Positions 28,888-38,066 of a DNA stretch of 64,000 bases are shown piece after piece. The notes beneath the pieces are model-generated. The model saw only the letters and a program-made list of their open reading frames with translations, did not search any database and was not told the DNA's origin. The DNA is from Pseudomonas sp. NBRC 111124 (GTDB lineage: Bacteria > Pseudomonadota > Gammaproteobacteria > Pseudomonadales > Pseudomonadaceae): NCBI RefSeq assembly GCF_001320245.1, contig NZ_BCBA01000007.1, positions 1 to 64,000 on the forward strand, in the 5' to 3' direction. Every line of letters begins with the position of its first letter. The stretch's first letter is position 1. The position numbers were made by a program, and so were the translations under genes.

Positions 28888-30036
28888 TCACGCCATCAGG
28901 GCGGGTAGCTGCCTATTCAGCGCCAGTTTTTCCATGACCGCGGCGCCAGTCAGGGCATAGCCGAGCAACTGACCGTCGGCGGCATGGCAGAGCACTTTCA
29001 GGTCGCTACCCTGCCCTTCGACCTGCCAGTTGCCCTCACGGCCTGCTGGCGGCGGCGACACCACCAGCGGGCAAGCCGGGGTCTTCACGGTGATCGGCAT
29101 CGGCCCGTAGCTGACCGCAGTTGGATTGCCGGCCAGGGTCTGCGCCAGGGCTCGGGCGCAGGCCATCAACGGCATTACATAGAGCAGGTTGATGCCGTCG
29201 ACTTCGGCGCAATCGCCCAAAGCGAAGATGTTGCTGTGCGAAGTGTGCAGCTGACGGTCCACCATCACACCGCGGTTGGTCTGCAACCCGGCGGCAGCGG
29301 CGAGGTCGATACGCGGGCGCAGGCCAATGGCCGATACCACCAGGTCGCAGGCGATCACTTGCCCATCGGACAAGTGCGCCTCAAGCCCTTCATCCACCTG
29401 TTGCAGGCGAGTCAGCACCGGGCCGAGATGAAAGCGCACACCCAGCCCTTCCAGGCCTGCTTGCACAGCGGCAGCAGCGGCCGGGTGCAACAAGGTCGGC
29501 ATGACCTGCTCGCAAGGCGCAACTACGTCGACCTGGAAACCGCCCAGACTCATGTCGTTGGCGAACTCGCAGCCGATCAGTCCAGCACCGAGAATCAGCA
29601 CGCGCTGCTTGCCTGCGGCAGCGGCGCGCAAGCGTGCGTAGTCCTCCAGGTCGTTGACCGGGAACACTCGGTCGGCACCATCACCTTCGATCGGCACCTG
29701 CACCGTCTGAGCGCCCCAGGCCAGCACTAGGTCGCGGTACTCGACTGCCTCTTCACCAATCCATAGGCGCTTATGGCCTGGGTCGATGCCGCTGATTCGC
29801 GTGTGGGTGCGCACCTCGGCTTTGAGCTGCTCGGCCATGGCCCCAGGCTCGGCCATGCACAAGCCGTCGGCGTCCTTGTTTTTGGCAAAGCCGGTGGACA
29901 GCATGGGCTTGGAGTAGGAGCGGCCGTCGTCGGCGGTAATCAGCAGCAGCGGCGTGTCGCCATCAAGCTTGCGAAATTCACGGGCCAGGTTATAGCCAGC
30001 CAGGCCGGTACCGATAATTACCACGGGGGACGTCAT
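28888..30036 (-). CDS. Rubredoxin-NAD(+) reductase
   Basis: A 382-residue FAD flavoprotein passing electrons from NAD(P)H to rubredoxin. FAD-binding [17 protein letters not shown] opens the protein, the NAD-binding [15 protein letters not shown] lies near residue 150, and the second FAD contact [11 protein letters not shown] near residue 275. It is shorter than AlkT of alkane degraders but fits the chromosomal RubB type. The gene starts 16 bases beyond the rubredoxin stop, so both are one minus-strand transcript. A hairpin with 8-base arms sits at 28819-28842 beyond its stop. Confidence 0.93.
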   Translation of the reverse strand: MTSPVVIIGTGLAGYNLAREFRKLDGDTPLLLITADDGRSYSKPMLSTGFAKNKDADGLCMAEPGAMAEQLKAEVRTHTRISGIDPGHKRLWIGEEAVEYRDLVLAWGAQTVQVPIEGDGADRVFPVNDLEDYARLRAAAAGKQRVLILGAGLIGCEFANDMSLGGFQVDVVAPCEQVMPTLLHPAAAAAVQAGLEGLGVRFHLGPVLTRLQQVDEGLEAHLSDGQVIACDLVVSAIGLRPRIDLAAAAGLQTNRGVMVDRQLHTSHSNIFALGDCAEVDGINLLYVMPLMACARALAQTLAGNPTAVSYGPMPITVKTPACPLVVSPPPAGREGNWQVEGQGSDLKVLCHAADGQLLGYALTGAAVMEKLALNRQLPALMA

Positions 30037-30052
30037 GCGCTGCTTTCCTCTT

Positions 30053-30220
30053 TTAACCGATGGCGATCATTTCGAAGTCGCTCTTACCCACACCGCAGTC
30101 AGGACACAGCCAGTCTGCTGGCACATCTTCCCAGCGGGTACCGGGCGGGATGCCGTCGTCCGGCCAACCTTCGGCTTCGTCATAGATCAGGCCACAGACA
30201 ATACACTGCCACTTTTTCAT
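30053..30220 (-). CDS. rubA: Rubredoxin
   Basis: A 55-residue one-iron electron carrier. Both CxxCG knuckles are present (CIVCG at residues 6-10 and CPDCG at 39-43), the four cysteines that ligate the iron. The ATG at 30220 follows GAGGA by about 10 bases; upstream in-frame codons to 30274 do not fit the family. It is transcribed before its reductase. No alkane hydroxylase gene is in the window, so the electron acceptor is not evident here. Confidence 0.95.
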   Translation of the reverse strand: MKKWQCIVCGLIYDEAEGWPDDGIPPGTRWEDVPADWLCPDCGVGKSDFEMIAIG

Positions 30221-30333
30221 CAGGTCAATTTCCTCGGTGTCGCTCAGGCTTTGTTGTAGACGGGCATTATGCAAGCAGTCAGGGCAATCATGCTAAGCTC
30301 GCCGCCTCTCTGGCTGTAATCAAGCATACCGAC

Positions 30334-30891
30334 GTGTCGTACGAATCCCCGCAAGCAGCCGCTGTCGCGTGGCTGCCGTATTCACAGCTGGCCACTGAAA
30401 TCGACCAGCCAACCCTGGACTGGCTGTTCGACGAAGGCTCCCTGACTCGCCGCCTCACCCAGCTGTCCCAGGACCACTTCAGTGTCACCCCCCTTTTTGA
30501 AGGCTGGCAACCGCTGCGCGATGACGAATGCCGAGCCCTGAACATCGCTCCAGGCGCCGAAGGCTGGGTGCGCGAGGTGTTCCTGCGCGGGCATGGCGAC
30601 CCGTGGGTGTTCGCCCGCAGCGTGGCCAGCCGCCGCGCCCTGGAGCGCGGCGGCCTGGACCTGGAGACCCTGGGCAGCCGTTCGTTGGGTGAGTTGCTGT
30701 TCTGCGACCAGGCGTTCATCCGCCACCCGATCGAGGTGTGCCGTTATCCACAGGGCTGGCTGCCGGCCACTGCCGCGCAAGACGGCCTGTGGGGTCGCCG
30801 CTCGCGCTTCGCCCGTGACGGCCTCGACCTGCTGGTGGCCGAGGTATTCCTGCCTACACTGTGGCAGGCGGCCAAGGAGGAGAACCGCTGA
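30334..30891 (+). CDS. ubiC: Chorismate pyruvate-lyase
   Basis: It cleaves chorismate to 4-hydroxybenzoate and pyruvate, the first dedicated step of ubiquinone synthesis. The 185-residue protein shows [31 protein letters not shown] (containing the substrate Arg) and the C-terminal [21 protein letters not shown] with the catalytic Glu. No ATG starts the product; I chose the GTG at 30334, which gives the normal N-terminus [10 protein letters not shown]. The longer open frame to 29773 runs inside the divergent rubredoxin genes. The stop overlaps the ubiA start (TGATG). Confidence 0.94.
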   Translation: MSYESPQAAAVAWLPYSQLATEIDQPTLDWLFDEGSLTRRLTQLSQDHFSVTPLFEGWQPLRDDECRALNIAPGAEGWVREVFLRGHGDPWVFARSVASRRALERGGLDLETLGSRSLGELLFCDQAFIRHPIEVCRYPQGWLPATAAQDGLWGRRSRFARDGLDLLVAEVFLPTLWQAAKEENR

Positions 30892-31781
30892 TGTATCTGC
30901 AACTGCTCAAGTCGCTCAACCGCCTGCACCCACGCGCCTGGGACTTCGTCCAGCTCAGCCGCATGGACCGGCCAATCGGTATCTATCTGCTGCTCTGGCC
31001 GACCCTGACAGCGGTATGGATCGCTGGGCAAGGCTCGCCGACCCTGGCCAACGTGCTGATCTTTGCCCTGGGCGTGGTGCTGATGCGCGCCGCCGGCTGC
31101 TGCATCAACGATTTTGCCGACCGCAAGGTCGATGGCCACGTCAAACGCACCGCCGACCGCCCGCTTGCCAGTGGCCGGGTCAAATCGCGTGAAGCGTTGG
31201 CGTTGTTCGCCATTCTGGTCGGTGTGAGCTTCCTGCTGGTGCTGTGCACCAACAGCCGCACCGTGTGGCTGTCGTTCGGCGCGGTGGCGCTGGCATCTTG
31301 CTACCCGTTCATGAAGCGCTACACCTATTACCCGCAGGTGGTGCTGGGTGCGGCGTACTCCTGGGGCATCCCCATGGCCTTCACCGCTGCCGGTGGCGAA
31401 CTGCCGGCCAGTGCCTGGCTGCTGTATATCGCCAACGTGCTTTGGACGGTGGGTTACGACACCTATTACGCCATGGTCGACCGCGATGACGACCTGAAGA
31501 TCGGAGTGAAATCGACCGCGATCCTGTTTGGCGAGGCGGACCGGGCGATCATCCTGACCTTGCAGCTGTTGTCGTTGGGCTGCCTGCTGCTGGCGGGTAG
31601 CCGCTTCGAGCTGGGTGGCTGGTTCCACCTGGGGTTGCTGGGTGCGGCGGCGTGCTTTGCCTGGGAATACGGGTCGACGCGCAAGCTGGACCGTGAGTCG
31701 TGCTTCAAGGCGTTTCTGCACAATCACTGGGCGGGGTTGCTGGTGTTCATCGGGGTGGTGCTGGATTACGCATTGCGCTGA
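30891..31781 (+). CDS. ubiA: 4-hydroxybenzoate octaprenyltransferase
   Basis: A 296-residue inner-membrane prenyltransferase that attaches the polyprenyl tail to 4-hydroxybenzoate. Both Asp-rich Mg-diphosphate sites are present: [11 protein letters not shown] near residue 73 and DRDDDLKIG near residue 195, with about eight membrane helices. The start overlaps the ubiC stop by one base, with GGAGGAG upstream, so translation is coupled. It follows [13 protein letters not shown], the usual N-terminal helix. Confidence 0.97.
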   Translation: MYLQLLKSLNRLHPRAWDFVQLSRMDRPIGIYLLLWPTLTAVWIAGQGSPTLANVLIFALGVVLMRAAGCCINDFADRKVDGHVKRTADRPLASGRVKSREALALFAILVGVSFLLVLCTNSRTVWLSFGAVALASCYPFMKRYTYYPQVVLGAAYSWGIPMAFTAAGGELPASAWLLYIANVLWTVGYDTYYAMVDRDDDLKIGVKSTAILFGEADRAIILTLQLLSLGCLLLAGSRFELGGWFHLGLLGAAACFAWEYGSTRKLDRESCFKAFLHNHWAGLLVFIGVVLDYALR

Positions 31782-31783
31782 TG

Positions 31784-31816
31784 CCTGTGGGAGCGGATTG
31801 ACCCGCTCCCCACAGG
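31784..31816. repeat. Single REP-like hairpin between ubiA and the repeat protein
   Basis: CCTGTGGGAGCGG and CCGCTCCCCACAGG pair with one bulge. It lies between convergent genes and may end ubiA transcription without a T-tract. Confidence 0.6.
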
Positions 31817-31831
31817 GTAAGAAGGCAGCCT

Positions 31832-32200
31832 TCAAGGCTTGGCGACGTGCCAGACATCCTTCATGCCGTCACCGGTCATGTCCCCGGCCTTCTTGTCCTT
31901 GAGGAAGGTGTACAGCGGCTTGCCGTCATAGGCCCACTGCATCTTGCCGTCGTCACGCTTGATTTGCGTCCATTTTCCTTCGGCTTTTTCGCCTTTTTCG
32001 ACCATCAACGGTGGCCAGTTCGTCGCACAATCACCGTTGCACATCGACTTGCCGCCGGCATCTTTGTCGAAGGTGTACAGCGTCATGCCTTTGTGGTCGA
32101 CCCACATGCCGTCTTTTTCCATCGCATGGTGGGCGGACGCCACCCCCGGCAGCGCCAGTGCAGCGAAAAGGGCCATCCAGCTCAGCGTATGTCGTGTCAT
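31832..32200 (-). CDS. Exported COG4315-type repeat protein
   Basis: A 122-residue periplasmic protein with a cleavable signal (MTRHTLSWMALFAALALPG, cleavage near ASA-HH). The mature chain has two copies of the family repeat: HKGMTLYTFDKDAGGKSMCNG and later YDGKPLYTFLKDKKAGD. It contains the CNGDCATNWPPL motif with two cysteines. This lipoprotein-15/COG4315 family has no assigned biochemical role. GGTGA lies before the ATG at 32200. Divergent from phoB. Confidence 0.85.
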   Translation of the reverse strand: MTRHTLSWMALFAALALPGVASAHHAMEKDGMWVDHKGMTLYTFDKDAGGKSMCNGDCATNWPPLMVEKGEKAEGKWTQIKRDDGKMQWAYDGKPLYTFLKDKKAGDMTGDGMKDVWHVAKP

Positions 32201-32303
32201 TGGAATCACCATGAATTCGGGGGTGGATTGCATGCTTTTTACCGCCGCAGCGGCCCTGTGAAGCCTAGCCCAGTCATGGAATGTCGCCAGAACGGCCAAC
32301 ACC

Positions 32304-32335
32304 CTGTCACACAGCTGCAATAATTCCGTTATCTA
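32304..32335 (+). promoter_or_regulatory. PhoB box and -10 upstream of phoB
   Basis: CTGTCAC ACAG CTGCAAT (32304-32321) fits the PhoB box of two 7-mers with a 4-base spacer (6 and 5 of 7 matches). TATCTA at 32330-32335 lies 8 bases beyond, as in PhoB-activated promoters that lack a -35. Autoregulation of phoBR is implied. Confidence 0.65.
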
Positions 32336-32374
32336 ATGCGGGCCAAGACACGATTCCTGGGAGAGGTTTTGAGC

Positions 32375-33064
32375 ATGGTTGGCAGAAACATTCTGATCGT
32401 CGACGACGAAGCACCGATTCGCGAGATGATCGCCGTTGCCTTGGAAATGGCCGGCTATGACTGCCTGGAAGCCGAGAACTCCCAGCAAGCCCACGCGATC
32501 ATCGTCGACCGCAAACCGGACCTGATCCTGCTCGACTGGATGCTGCCCGGCACTTCCGGCATCGAGCTGGCACGCCGCCTCAAGCGCGACGAGCTGACCG
32601 GCGACATCCCGATCATCATGCTCACCGCCAAGGGCGAAGAGGACAACAAGATCCAGGGCCTGGAAGTCGGTGCCGACGACTACATCACCAAGCCGTTCTC
32701 GCCACGCGAACTGGTGGCCCGCCTGAAGGCCGTGCTGCGCCGCACCGGCCCGAGCGACAGCGAAGCGCCGATCGAAGTCGGCGGCCTGCTGCTCGACCCG
32801 ATCAGCCACCGCGTGACCATCGACGGCAAGCCGGCCGAGATGGGCCCGACCGAATACCGCCTGCTGCAGTTCTTCATGACTCACCAGGAACGCGCCTACA
32901 CCCGCGGCCAACTGCTCGACCAAGTGTGGGGCGGCAACGTGTATGTCGAGGAGCGCACCGTCGACGTGCACATCCGTCGCCTGCGCAAGGCGCTGGGTGA
33001 AGCTTACGAAAATCTGGTACAAACCGTCCGGGGCACTGGCTACCGCTTCTCGACTAAAAGCTGA
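32375..33064 (+). CDS. phoB: Phosphate regulon response regulator PhoB
   Basis: A 229-residue OmpR-family regulator activated by PhoR under phosphate limitation. The receiver domain (1-120) has Asp54 in LLLDWMLPG, Thr84 and Lys106; the winged-helix DNA-binding domain (130-229) ends VRGTGYRFS. The ATG at 32375 has GAGAGG about 9 bases upstream and gives the exact family length; the in-frame start at 32336 lies within the likely promoter. phoR follows with 48 bases between stop and TTG start. Confidence 0.97.
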   Translation: MVGRNILIVDDEAPIREMIAVALEMAGYDCLEAENSQQAHAIIVDRKPDLILLDWMLPGTSGIELARRLKRDELTGDIPIIMLTAKGEEDNKIQGLEVGADDYITKPFSPRELVARLKAVLRRTGPSDSEAPIEVGGLLLDPISHRVTIDGKPAEMGPTEYRLLQFFMTHQERAYTRGQLLDQVWGGNVYVEERTVDVHIRRLRKALGEAYENLVQTVRGTGYRFSTKS

Positions 33065-33112
33065 TCGAGCTGACAAGCGCCACGCTGCAAGTCGTTGTAC
33101 AAGGACCGTCAA

Positions 33113-34420
33113 TTGAACCAGAACTGGCACGCGACCCTGATTCGCCACCTGTTGCTGCTGATCACTGTTTGCCTGATCGGCGGCCTGGTCAGCGGCTATT
33201 ACGGCTGGAGCCTGGCCATCGGCCTGGCGCTCTACCTGGGCTGGACGCTCAAGCAGCTGCTGCGCCTGCACGACTGGCTGCGCAACCACCAACCCGACGA
33301 AGCACCGCCCGATGGCTACGGCCTGTGGGGTGAGGTGTTCGACAGCATCTACCACCTGCAACGCCGCGACCAGCGCGTGCGCGGGCGACTGCAGGCGGTG
33401 ATCGACCGGGTCCAGGAGTCCACTGCGGCGCTGCGGGACGCGGTGATCATGCTCGACAGCGATGGCAACCTGGAGTGGTGGAACCGCGCTGCGGAGACCC
33501 TGCTGGGCTTCAAGACCCCACAGGACGGCGGCCAGCCGGTGACCAACCTGGTGCGCCACCCGCGCTTCAAGGAATACTTCGAAGCGGAGAACTACGTCGA
33601 ACCGCTGGAAATCCCCTCGCCGATCAACGACCGCCTGCGCGTACAACTGCACATCACCCGCTACGGCAACAACGAGCACCTGATGCTGGTGCGCGATGTC
33701 ACCCGCATCCACCAGCTCGAACAGATGCGCAAGGATTTCGTCGCCAACGTCTCCCACGAACTGCGCACCCCGCTGACGGTAATTACCGGCTACCTGGAAA
33801 CCCTGCTGGACAACGTCGAGGACGTGAACCCGCGCTGGGCCCGGGCGCTGCAACAGATGACCCAGCAAGGTTCGCGCATGCAGACCCTGCTCAACGACCT
33901 GCTGCTACTGGCCAAGCTGGAAGCCACCGACTACCCGTCGGACAACCAGCCGGTAGCGGTCGATGCACTGCTCGCCGCGATCAAGAACGATGCCCAGGCA
34001 CTGTCGGGGCCGCGTAATCAGAAAATCACCCTGGAAGCCGCGCCGGGCCTGCGCTTGAAGGGCAGCGAGTCGGAACTGCGCAGCGCGTTCTCCAATCTGG
34101 TGTTCAACGCCGTCAAGTACACCCAGGATGAAGGCAGCATCCGCATCCGCTGGTGGGGCGACGAACACGGCGCGCACTTGTCGGTGCAGGATTCCGGCGT
34201 CGGTATCGACGCCAAGCACCTGCCGCGGCTGACCGAGCGTTTCTACCGGGTCGACTCCAGCCGCGCGTCGAATACCGGCGGCACCGGGCTGGGGCTGGCG
34301 ATCGTCAAGCACGTGCTGATGCGCCACCGCGGCAAGCTGGAAATCAGCAGCGTTCCGGGGCATGGCAGCACCTTCACCTGTCACTTTGGCCCGGCACAAT
34401 TGGTCAACGACAAGGTCTGA
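33113..34420 (+). CDS. phoR: Phosphate regulon sensor histidine kinase PhoR
   Basis: A 435-residue inner-membrane kinase that phosphorylates or dephosphorylates PhoB. Two N-terminal helices (about 11-45) with almost no periplasmic loop, a PAS domain (about 95-200), the H-box FVANVSHELRTP with His215, and the ATPase domain ending in GTGLGLAIVKHV. The start is TTG at 33113: AAGGA lies 7 bases upstream and the protein then begins at the first membrane helix. The only in-frame alternative, TTG at 33095, lacks a ribosome site. A strong terminator follows at 34484. Confidence 0.94.
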   Translation: MNQNWHATLIRHLLLLITVCLIGGLVSGYYGWSLAIGLALYLGWTLKQLLRLHDWLRNHQPDEAPPDGYGLWGEVFDSIYHLQRRDQRVRGRLQAVIDRVQESTAALRDAVIMLDSDGNLEWWNRAAETLLGFKTPQDGGQPVTNLVRHPRFKEYFEAENYVEPLEIPSPINDRLRVQLHITRYGNNEHLMLVRDVTRIHQLEQMRKDFVANVSHELRTPLTVITGYLETLLDNVEDVNPRWARALQQMTQQGSRMQTLLNDLLLLAKLEATDYPSDNQPVAVDALLAAIKNDAQALSGPRNQKITLEAAPGLRLKGSESELRSAFSNLVFNAVKYTQDEGSIRIRWWGDEHGAHLSVQDSGVGIDAKHLPRLTERFYRVDSSRASNTGGTGLGLAIVKHVLMRHRGKLEISSVPGHGSTFTCHFGPAQLVNDKV

Positions 34421-34426
34421 GGGACC

Positions 34427-34447
34427 AAGGGCTGCTTTGTAGCCCTT
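34427..34447 (+). terminator. First terminator hairpin after phoR
   Basis: AAGGGCT and AGCCCTT pair around GCTTTGT 6 bases beyond the phoR stop, followed by TGCTTTT. It is weaker than the next hairpin. Confidence 0.55.
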
Positions 34448-34483
34448 TGCTTTTGTAGCCCCAGCCGCTACATTGGATCCCCT

Positions 34484-34510
34484 GTGCCAGCAAGAGCTGG
34501 CACTTTTTTT
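34484..34510 (+). terminator. Strong intrinsic terminator after phoR
   Basis: GTGCCAGC and GCTGGCAC pair over 8 bases around AAGA, directly followed by T7. It separates phoBR from the CNNM gene, which begins 39 bases later. Confidence 0.9.
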
Positions 34511-34548
34511 CTCCCTATCTCAAAGACGGACCCCGTAAAAACTCCATC

Positions 34549-35889
34549 ATGGACCCTTCCCCTGGTATCAGCCTCGCCTCGTTATTCGCCGATTTCGGCA
34601 TGATCATCTTTGCCTTCCTGCTGGTGCTGCTCAACGGCTTCTTCGTTGCCGCCGAGTTCGCCATGGTCAAGTTGCGCGCCACCCGCGTCGAGTCCATCGC
34701 CGAGCAGCATGGCTGGCGCGGCAGCATCCTGCGCAAGGTGCACAACCAGCTAGACGCCTACCTGTCGGCCTGCCAGCTGGGCATTACCCTTGCTTCGCTG
34801 GGCCTGGGCTGGGTCGGCGAGCCGGCCTTCGCCCACTTGCTCGAACCGCTGCTGGCCTATCTGGGCGTGGACAGTGCCGAAGTGGTCAAGGGCGTATCGT
34901 TCTTCGTCGCTTTCTTCGTCATCTCGTACCTGCACATCGTGGTCGGTGAACTGGCGCCCAAGTCGTGGGCTATTCGCAAACCCGAGCTGCTGTCGCTGTG
35001 GACTGCGGTGCCGCTGTACCTGTTCTACTGGGCCATGTACCCGGCCATCTACCTGCTCAACGCCAGCGCCAACACCATTCTGCGCATCGCAGGCCAAGGT
35101 GAACCCGGCCCGCACCACGAGCATCATTACAGCCGTGAAGAGCTCAAGCTGATCCTGCACTCCAGCCGTGGCCAGGACCCGAGCGACCAAGGCATGCGCG
35201 TGCTGGCCTCGGCCGTGGAGATGGGCGAACTGGAAGTGGTCGACTGGGCCAACTCCCGTGAGGACATGGTCAGCATCGACGCCCATGCCCCGCTCAAGGA
35301 GATCCTCGCGCTGGTGCGCCGGCACAAATTCAGCCGCTACCCGGTGTACGACGCCGAGCGGGAGGAGTTCACCGGCCTGCTGCACATCAAGGACTTGTTG
35401 CTGGAGCTGGCCGAACTCGAACACCTGCCAGAGACCATCGACCTGGACGACCTTGCCCGCCCTCTGGAGCGCGTATCGCGGCACATGCCGCTCTCGCAGC
35501 TGCTGGAACAGTTCCGCAAGGGCGGCGCGCACTTTGTGCTGGTGGAGGAAGCCGACGGCAAGGTGATCGGCTACCTGACCATGGAAGACGTGCTGGAAGT
35601 GCTGGTGGGCGACATCCAGGATGAACACCGCAAGACCGAGCGCGGCATCCTCGCCTACCAACCGGGCAAGCTGCTGGTGCGGGGCGACACGCCGCTATTC
35701 AAGGTCGAGCGCCTGCTCGGTGTCGACCTCGACCACATCGAGGCAGAAACCCTCGCCGGCCTGGTCTACGAGACGCTCAAGCGCGTACCTGAAGAAGAGG
35801 AAGTACTGGAAGTCGAAGGCCTGCGCATCATCATCAAGAAGATGAAAGGGCCGAAGATCGTCCTGGCCAAGGTGCTCAAGCTCGACTGA
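34549..35889 (+). CDS. CNNM/CorC-type membrane protein with CBS pair (hemolysin-related family)
   Basis: A 446-residue inner-membrane protein. Residues 1-200 form the CNNM/DUF21 domain with four hydrophobic segments (FLLVLLNGFFVAAEFAMVK and SACQLGITLASLGLGWVGE are characteristic), then two CBS modules (about 215-340) and a C-terminal CorC_HlyC transporter-associated domain. Relatives transport or regulate Mg2+/Co2+; the old name hemolysin is misleading. Lying downstream of the phoR terminator, it probably has its own promoter. Divalent metal efflux is inferred from the family. Confidence 0.93.
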   Translation: MDPSPGISLASLFADFGMIIFAFLLVLLNGFFVAAEFAMVKLRATRVESIAEQHGWRGSILRKVHNQLDAYLSACQLGITLASLGLGWVGEPAFAHLLEPLLAYLGVDSAEVVKGVSFFVAFFVISYLHIVVGELAPKSWAIRKPELLSLWTAVPLYLFYWAMYPAIYLLNASANTILRIAGQGEPGPHHEHHYSREELKLILHSSRGQDPSDQGMRVLASAVEMGELEVVDWANSREDMVSIDAHAPLKEILALVRRHKFSRYPVYDAEREEFTGLLHIKDLLLELAELEHLPETIDLDDLARPLERVSRHMPLSQLLEQFRKGGAHFVLVEEADGKVIGYLTMEDVLEVLVGDIQDEHRKTERGILAYQPGKLLVRGDTPLFKVERLLGVDLDHIEAETLAGLVYETLKRVPEEEEVLEVEGLRIIIKKMKGPKIVLAKVLKLD

Positions 35890-35891
35890 GC

Positions 35892-36791
35892 CTAAGGGTT
35901 GCCGGCAGTGAAGTCCGGCAACCCGCCCAGCGGGCGGTCGAACTGGAAGGGTATCGACTCCAGCGCCAGCCCCACATTGCGCTGCACCACGAAATGCAGG
36001 TGGGGCCCGGTGCTGTTACCGGTATTACCCGATTTGGCCAGGGCTTGCCCGACCGCCACCTGTTGCCCCTCACGCACCACTACCGAACCACGCATCAGGT
36101 GCAGGTACACGCCCATGGTGCCGTCGGGGTGCAGAATCCGCACAAAGTTACCCCCCGGGTTACTGCCTCGGCCACTCTGGCCATTCTCGACCTTCACCAC
36201 CATCCCGCCTCGCGCCGCAATGATCGGCGTGCCCTCCGGCATGGCGATGTCCATCGCATAGCGGCTTCTGGGGCCGAAGTGGCTGAATCGGCCATTGGGT
36301 CCCTGGGTCAGGCGAAATGGCCCGCCTTTCCAGGGGAACGGGTAGCGGTAGGCCAAAGAGCGCTGGCCTGGGTCGCCCATGGCGTACTGGAAGCTGCTGG
36401 CGTATTGCAACTTGCCACCTGGCGCGGCCAGTACCGAACTCAGCACCTTGCTCGAACGCGGCCCTACTACGGCGCGTATGTTGCGCGGCTGGTTGCCACC
36501 GAAGGCGTTGATCAGCTTGTCGATGCGCAGTTCGACCTGCATTGGCACGTAAAGATCGTTGCGCACCATGAAGCGCACGCCGCCGGGGAAGGTCTCGGCC
36601 TGCAGGCGTACCTTGCCATCAATGTGATCGAGGATCGGCTCGCTGAGTTCGAAGGTTTTCGCCCCTGGGCTGTAGCGATCGGAATACGAAACCACGCCGA
36701 AATTGTCGACGGTCTTGTAGATCGTAGTGCCCATGCTCGACGCCGAGGCCGAAAGCAAGGCACAGAAAAGCAGCAAGCGGGCGGCTGGCAT
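35892..36791 (-). CDS. Exported M23-family metallopeptidase
   Basis: A 299-residue secreted protein with a signal peptide (MPAARLLLFCALLSAS) and an N-terminal beta-rich domain (about 22-150). The C-terminal LytM domain (about 160-280) has the zinc ligands of SHFGPRSRYAMD (His and Asp) and HLHF, plus the preceding HLM catalytic His. It is likely an endopeptidase on peptidoglycan cross-links, or an activator of amidases. Its stop lies 2 bases from the stop of the convergent CNNM gene. No strong ribosome site is seen before the ATG. Confidence 0.92.
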   Translation of the reverse strand: MPAARLLLFCALLSASASSMGTTIYKTVDNFGVVSYSDRYSPGAKTFELSEPILDHIDGKVRLQAETFPGGVRFMVRNDLYVPMQVELRIDKLINAFGGNQPRNIRAVVGPRSSKVLSSVLAAPGGKLQYASSFQYAMGDPGQRSLAYRYPFPWKGGPFRLTQGPNGRFSHFGPRSRYAMDIAMPEGTPIIAARGGMVVKVENGQSGRGSNPGGNFVRILHPDGTMGVYLHLMRGSVVVREGQQVAVGQALAKSGNTGNSTGPHLHFVVQRNVGLALESIPFQFDRPLGGLPDFTAGNP

Positions 36792-36891
36792 GATGGTGGC
36801 TTTTTGACAGTGATGATCTGTCGAAGACTAGCAGCGGGATTGGCGGGCGGTACTGCAGTTGGTCGGACGCCGCCGGCAGGCTAATGCTGAC

Positions 36892-36982
36892 CCTGTAGGA
36901 GCGGGCTTGTCCCGCGAAGCAGGCAGCGCGGTGACTGGCACCGGCTTCGCCGGTGTTCGCGGGGCAAGCCCGCTCCTACAAA
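36892..36982. repeat. Inverted pair of REP elements
   Basis: CTGTAGGAGCGGGCTTGTCC (36893-36912) and GGGGCAAGCCCGCTCCTACA (36961-36980) face each other around a CACCGGC/GCCGGTG hairpin at 36939-36955. Confidence 0.9.
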
Positions 36983-37003
36983 GGGTTCTGTGTATGGCCT
37001 TGA

Positions 37004-37903
37004 TCAGGCGCTGGGGGTGAAGTGCTTCTGCTGGGTACCGCGGGCAATCAGGCGCGACAGATAGTCGAGTTTCTGCGCATCCTGGTCGACGAACTTGAAG
37101 GTCAGCTGCAGCCAGTCACTTTCTGGCTTGGGCTCCAGCGCAGCGATGGCATGCAGATAGCCGTTCAGGCGCGCCACTTCGGCGTTCTCACCCTGCTCCA
37201 GGTCGAGCACTGCGCCTTCCAGCACCTGCGGCAGCGCCGCGCTGCGACGCACCACCAGCAAGGCTTCCTTGAGGCTCAGCGCCTTGATCACGCAGGGCTG
37301 GGTACCGCTGGCCAGGCGCAACTGCCCCTGCCCCCGCCCGGCCTGAGCCGCAGCAGCCGCAGTTTGCGGCTTCGGCGCATTGAGCAAAGGCTTGGCCGAC
37401 GCGGTAGCAGGCGCAGCCACTTTGGCCGCTTCAGGCTTGCCGCCGGTCAGTGCACTCAGCGAGTCGTTGGCGAATGCCGAATTCACCCGTGCCTGTGCAC
37501 CGGCCATCAGGCTGTCCAGCTTGCCGATCTTGCTCAGGGCTTTCTTCACCTTGGTCAACAGCTGCTCGTTGGTGAACGGCTTGCCGACGAAGTCGGAGAC
37601 GCCGGCCTGGATGGCCTGGATCACGTTCTCCTTGTCACCGCGGCTGGTCACCATGATGAACTGCAGGTCCTTCATCTCGGGCTGCTGACGGCACCATGTC
37701 AGCAGTTCGAGGCCGGACATCTCCGGCATCTCCCAGTCGCACAGCACCAGATCGAACGGTTCCTTGCCCAGCATGGCCATGGCCTTGCGACCGTTGACCG
37801 CGTCTTCGATGACCATGCCCGGAAAAGCATTGCGCAGGCACTTCCTGACCAGGTCACGAATGAACGGTGCGTCATCCACGACCAGCACATTGACTTTACT
37901 CAT
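37004..37903 (-). CDS. Response regulator with C-terminal PilZ-like domain
   Basis: A 299-residue protein. The CheY-like receiver (1-125) has the acidic pair DD10-11, Asp56 in LCDWEMPEM, Thr/Ser and Lys in VGKPF. An Ala/Pro-rich linker (about 130-195) leads to a C-terminal domain of about 95 residues whose end (KFVDQDAQKLDYLSRLIARG) looks like the last helix of PilZ domains. The RxxxR and DxSxxG residues that bind cyclic-di-GMP are not evident, so binding is doubtful. It lies downstream of phoU on the same strand with 163 bases between. An input kinase is not evident. Confidence 0.85.
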   Translation of the reverse strand: MSKVNVLVVDDAPFIRDLVRKCLRNAFPGMVIEDAVNGRKAMAMLGKEPFDLVLCDWEMPEMSGLELLTWCRQQPEMKDLQFIMVTSRGDKENVIQAIQAGVSDFVGKPFTNEQLLTKVKKALSKIGKLDSLMAGAQARVNSAFANDSLSALTGGKPEAAKVAAPATASAKPLLNAPKPQTAAAAAQAGRGQGQLRLASGTQPCVIKALSLKEALLVVRRSAALPQVLEGAVLDLEQGENAEVARLNGYLHAIAALEPKPESDWLQLTFKFVDQDAQKLDYLSRLIARGTQQKHFTPSA

Positions 37904-38066
37904 CGATACTCCTCTTGAACCCGACTAGCCTACCGCGCAATGGTGGCCACTTGCCAACTCTAGGGTCACGCCGGGACTTCTTCGCATCGTTCGCGGGTGC
38001 CTGCTTATTGCTCTGCCACAGACGAAAACGCCCGGCACGGCCGGGCGTCGATGCTCGGGAGCAATC

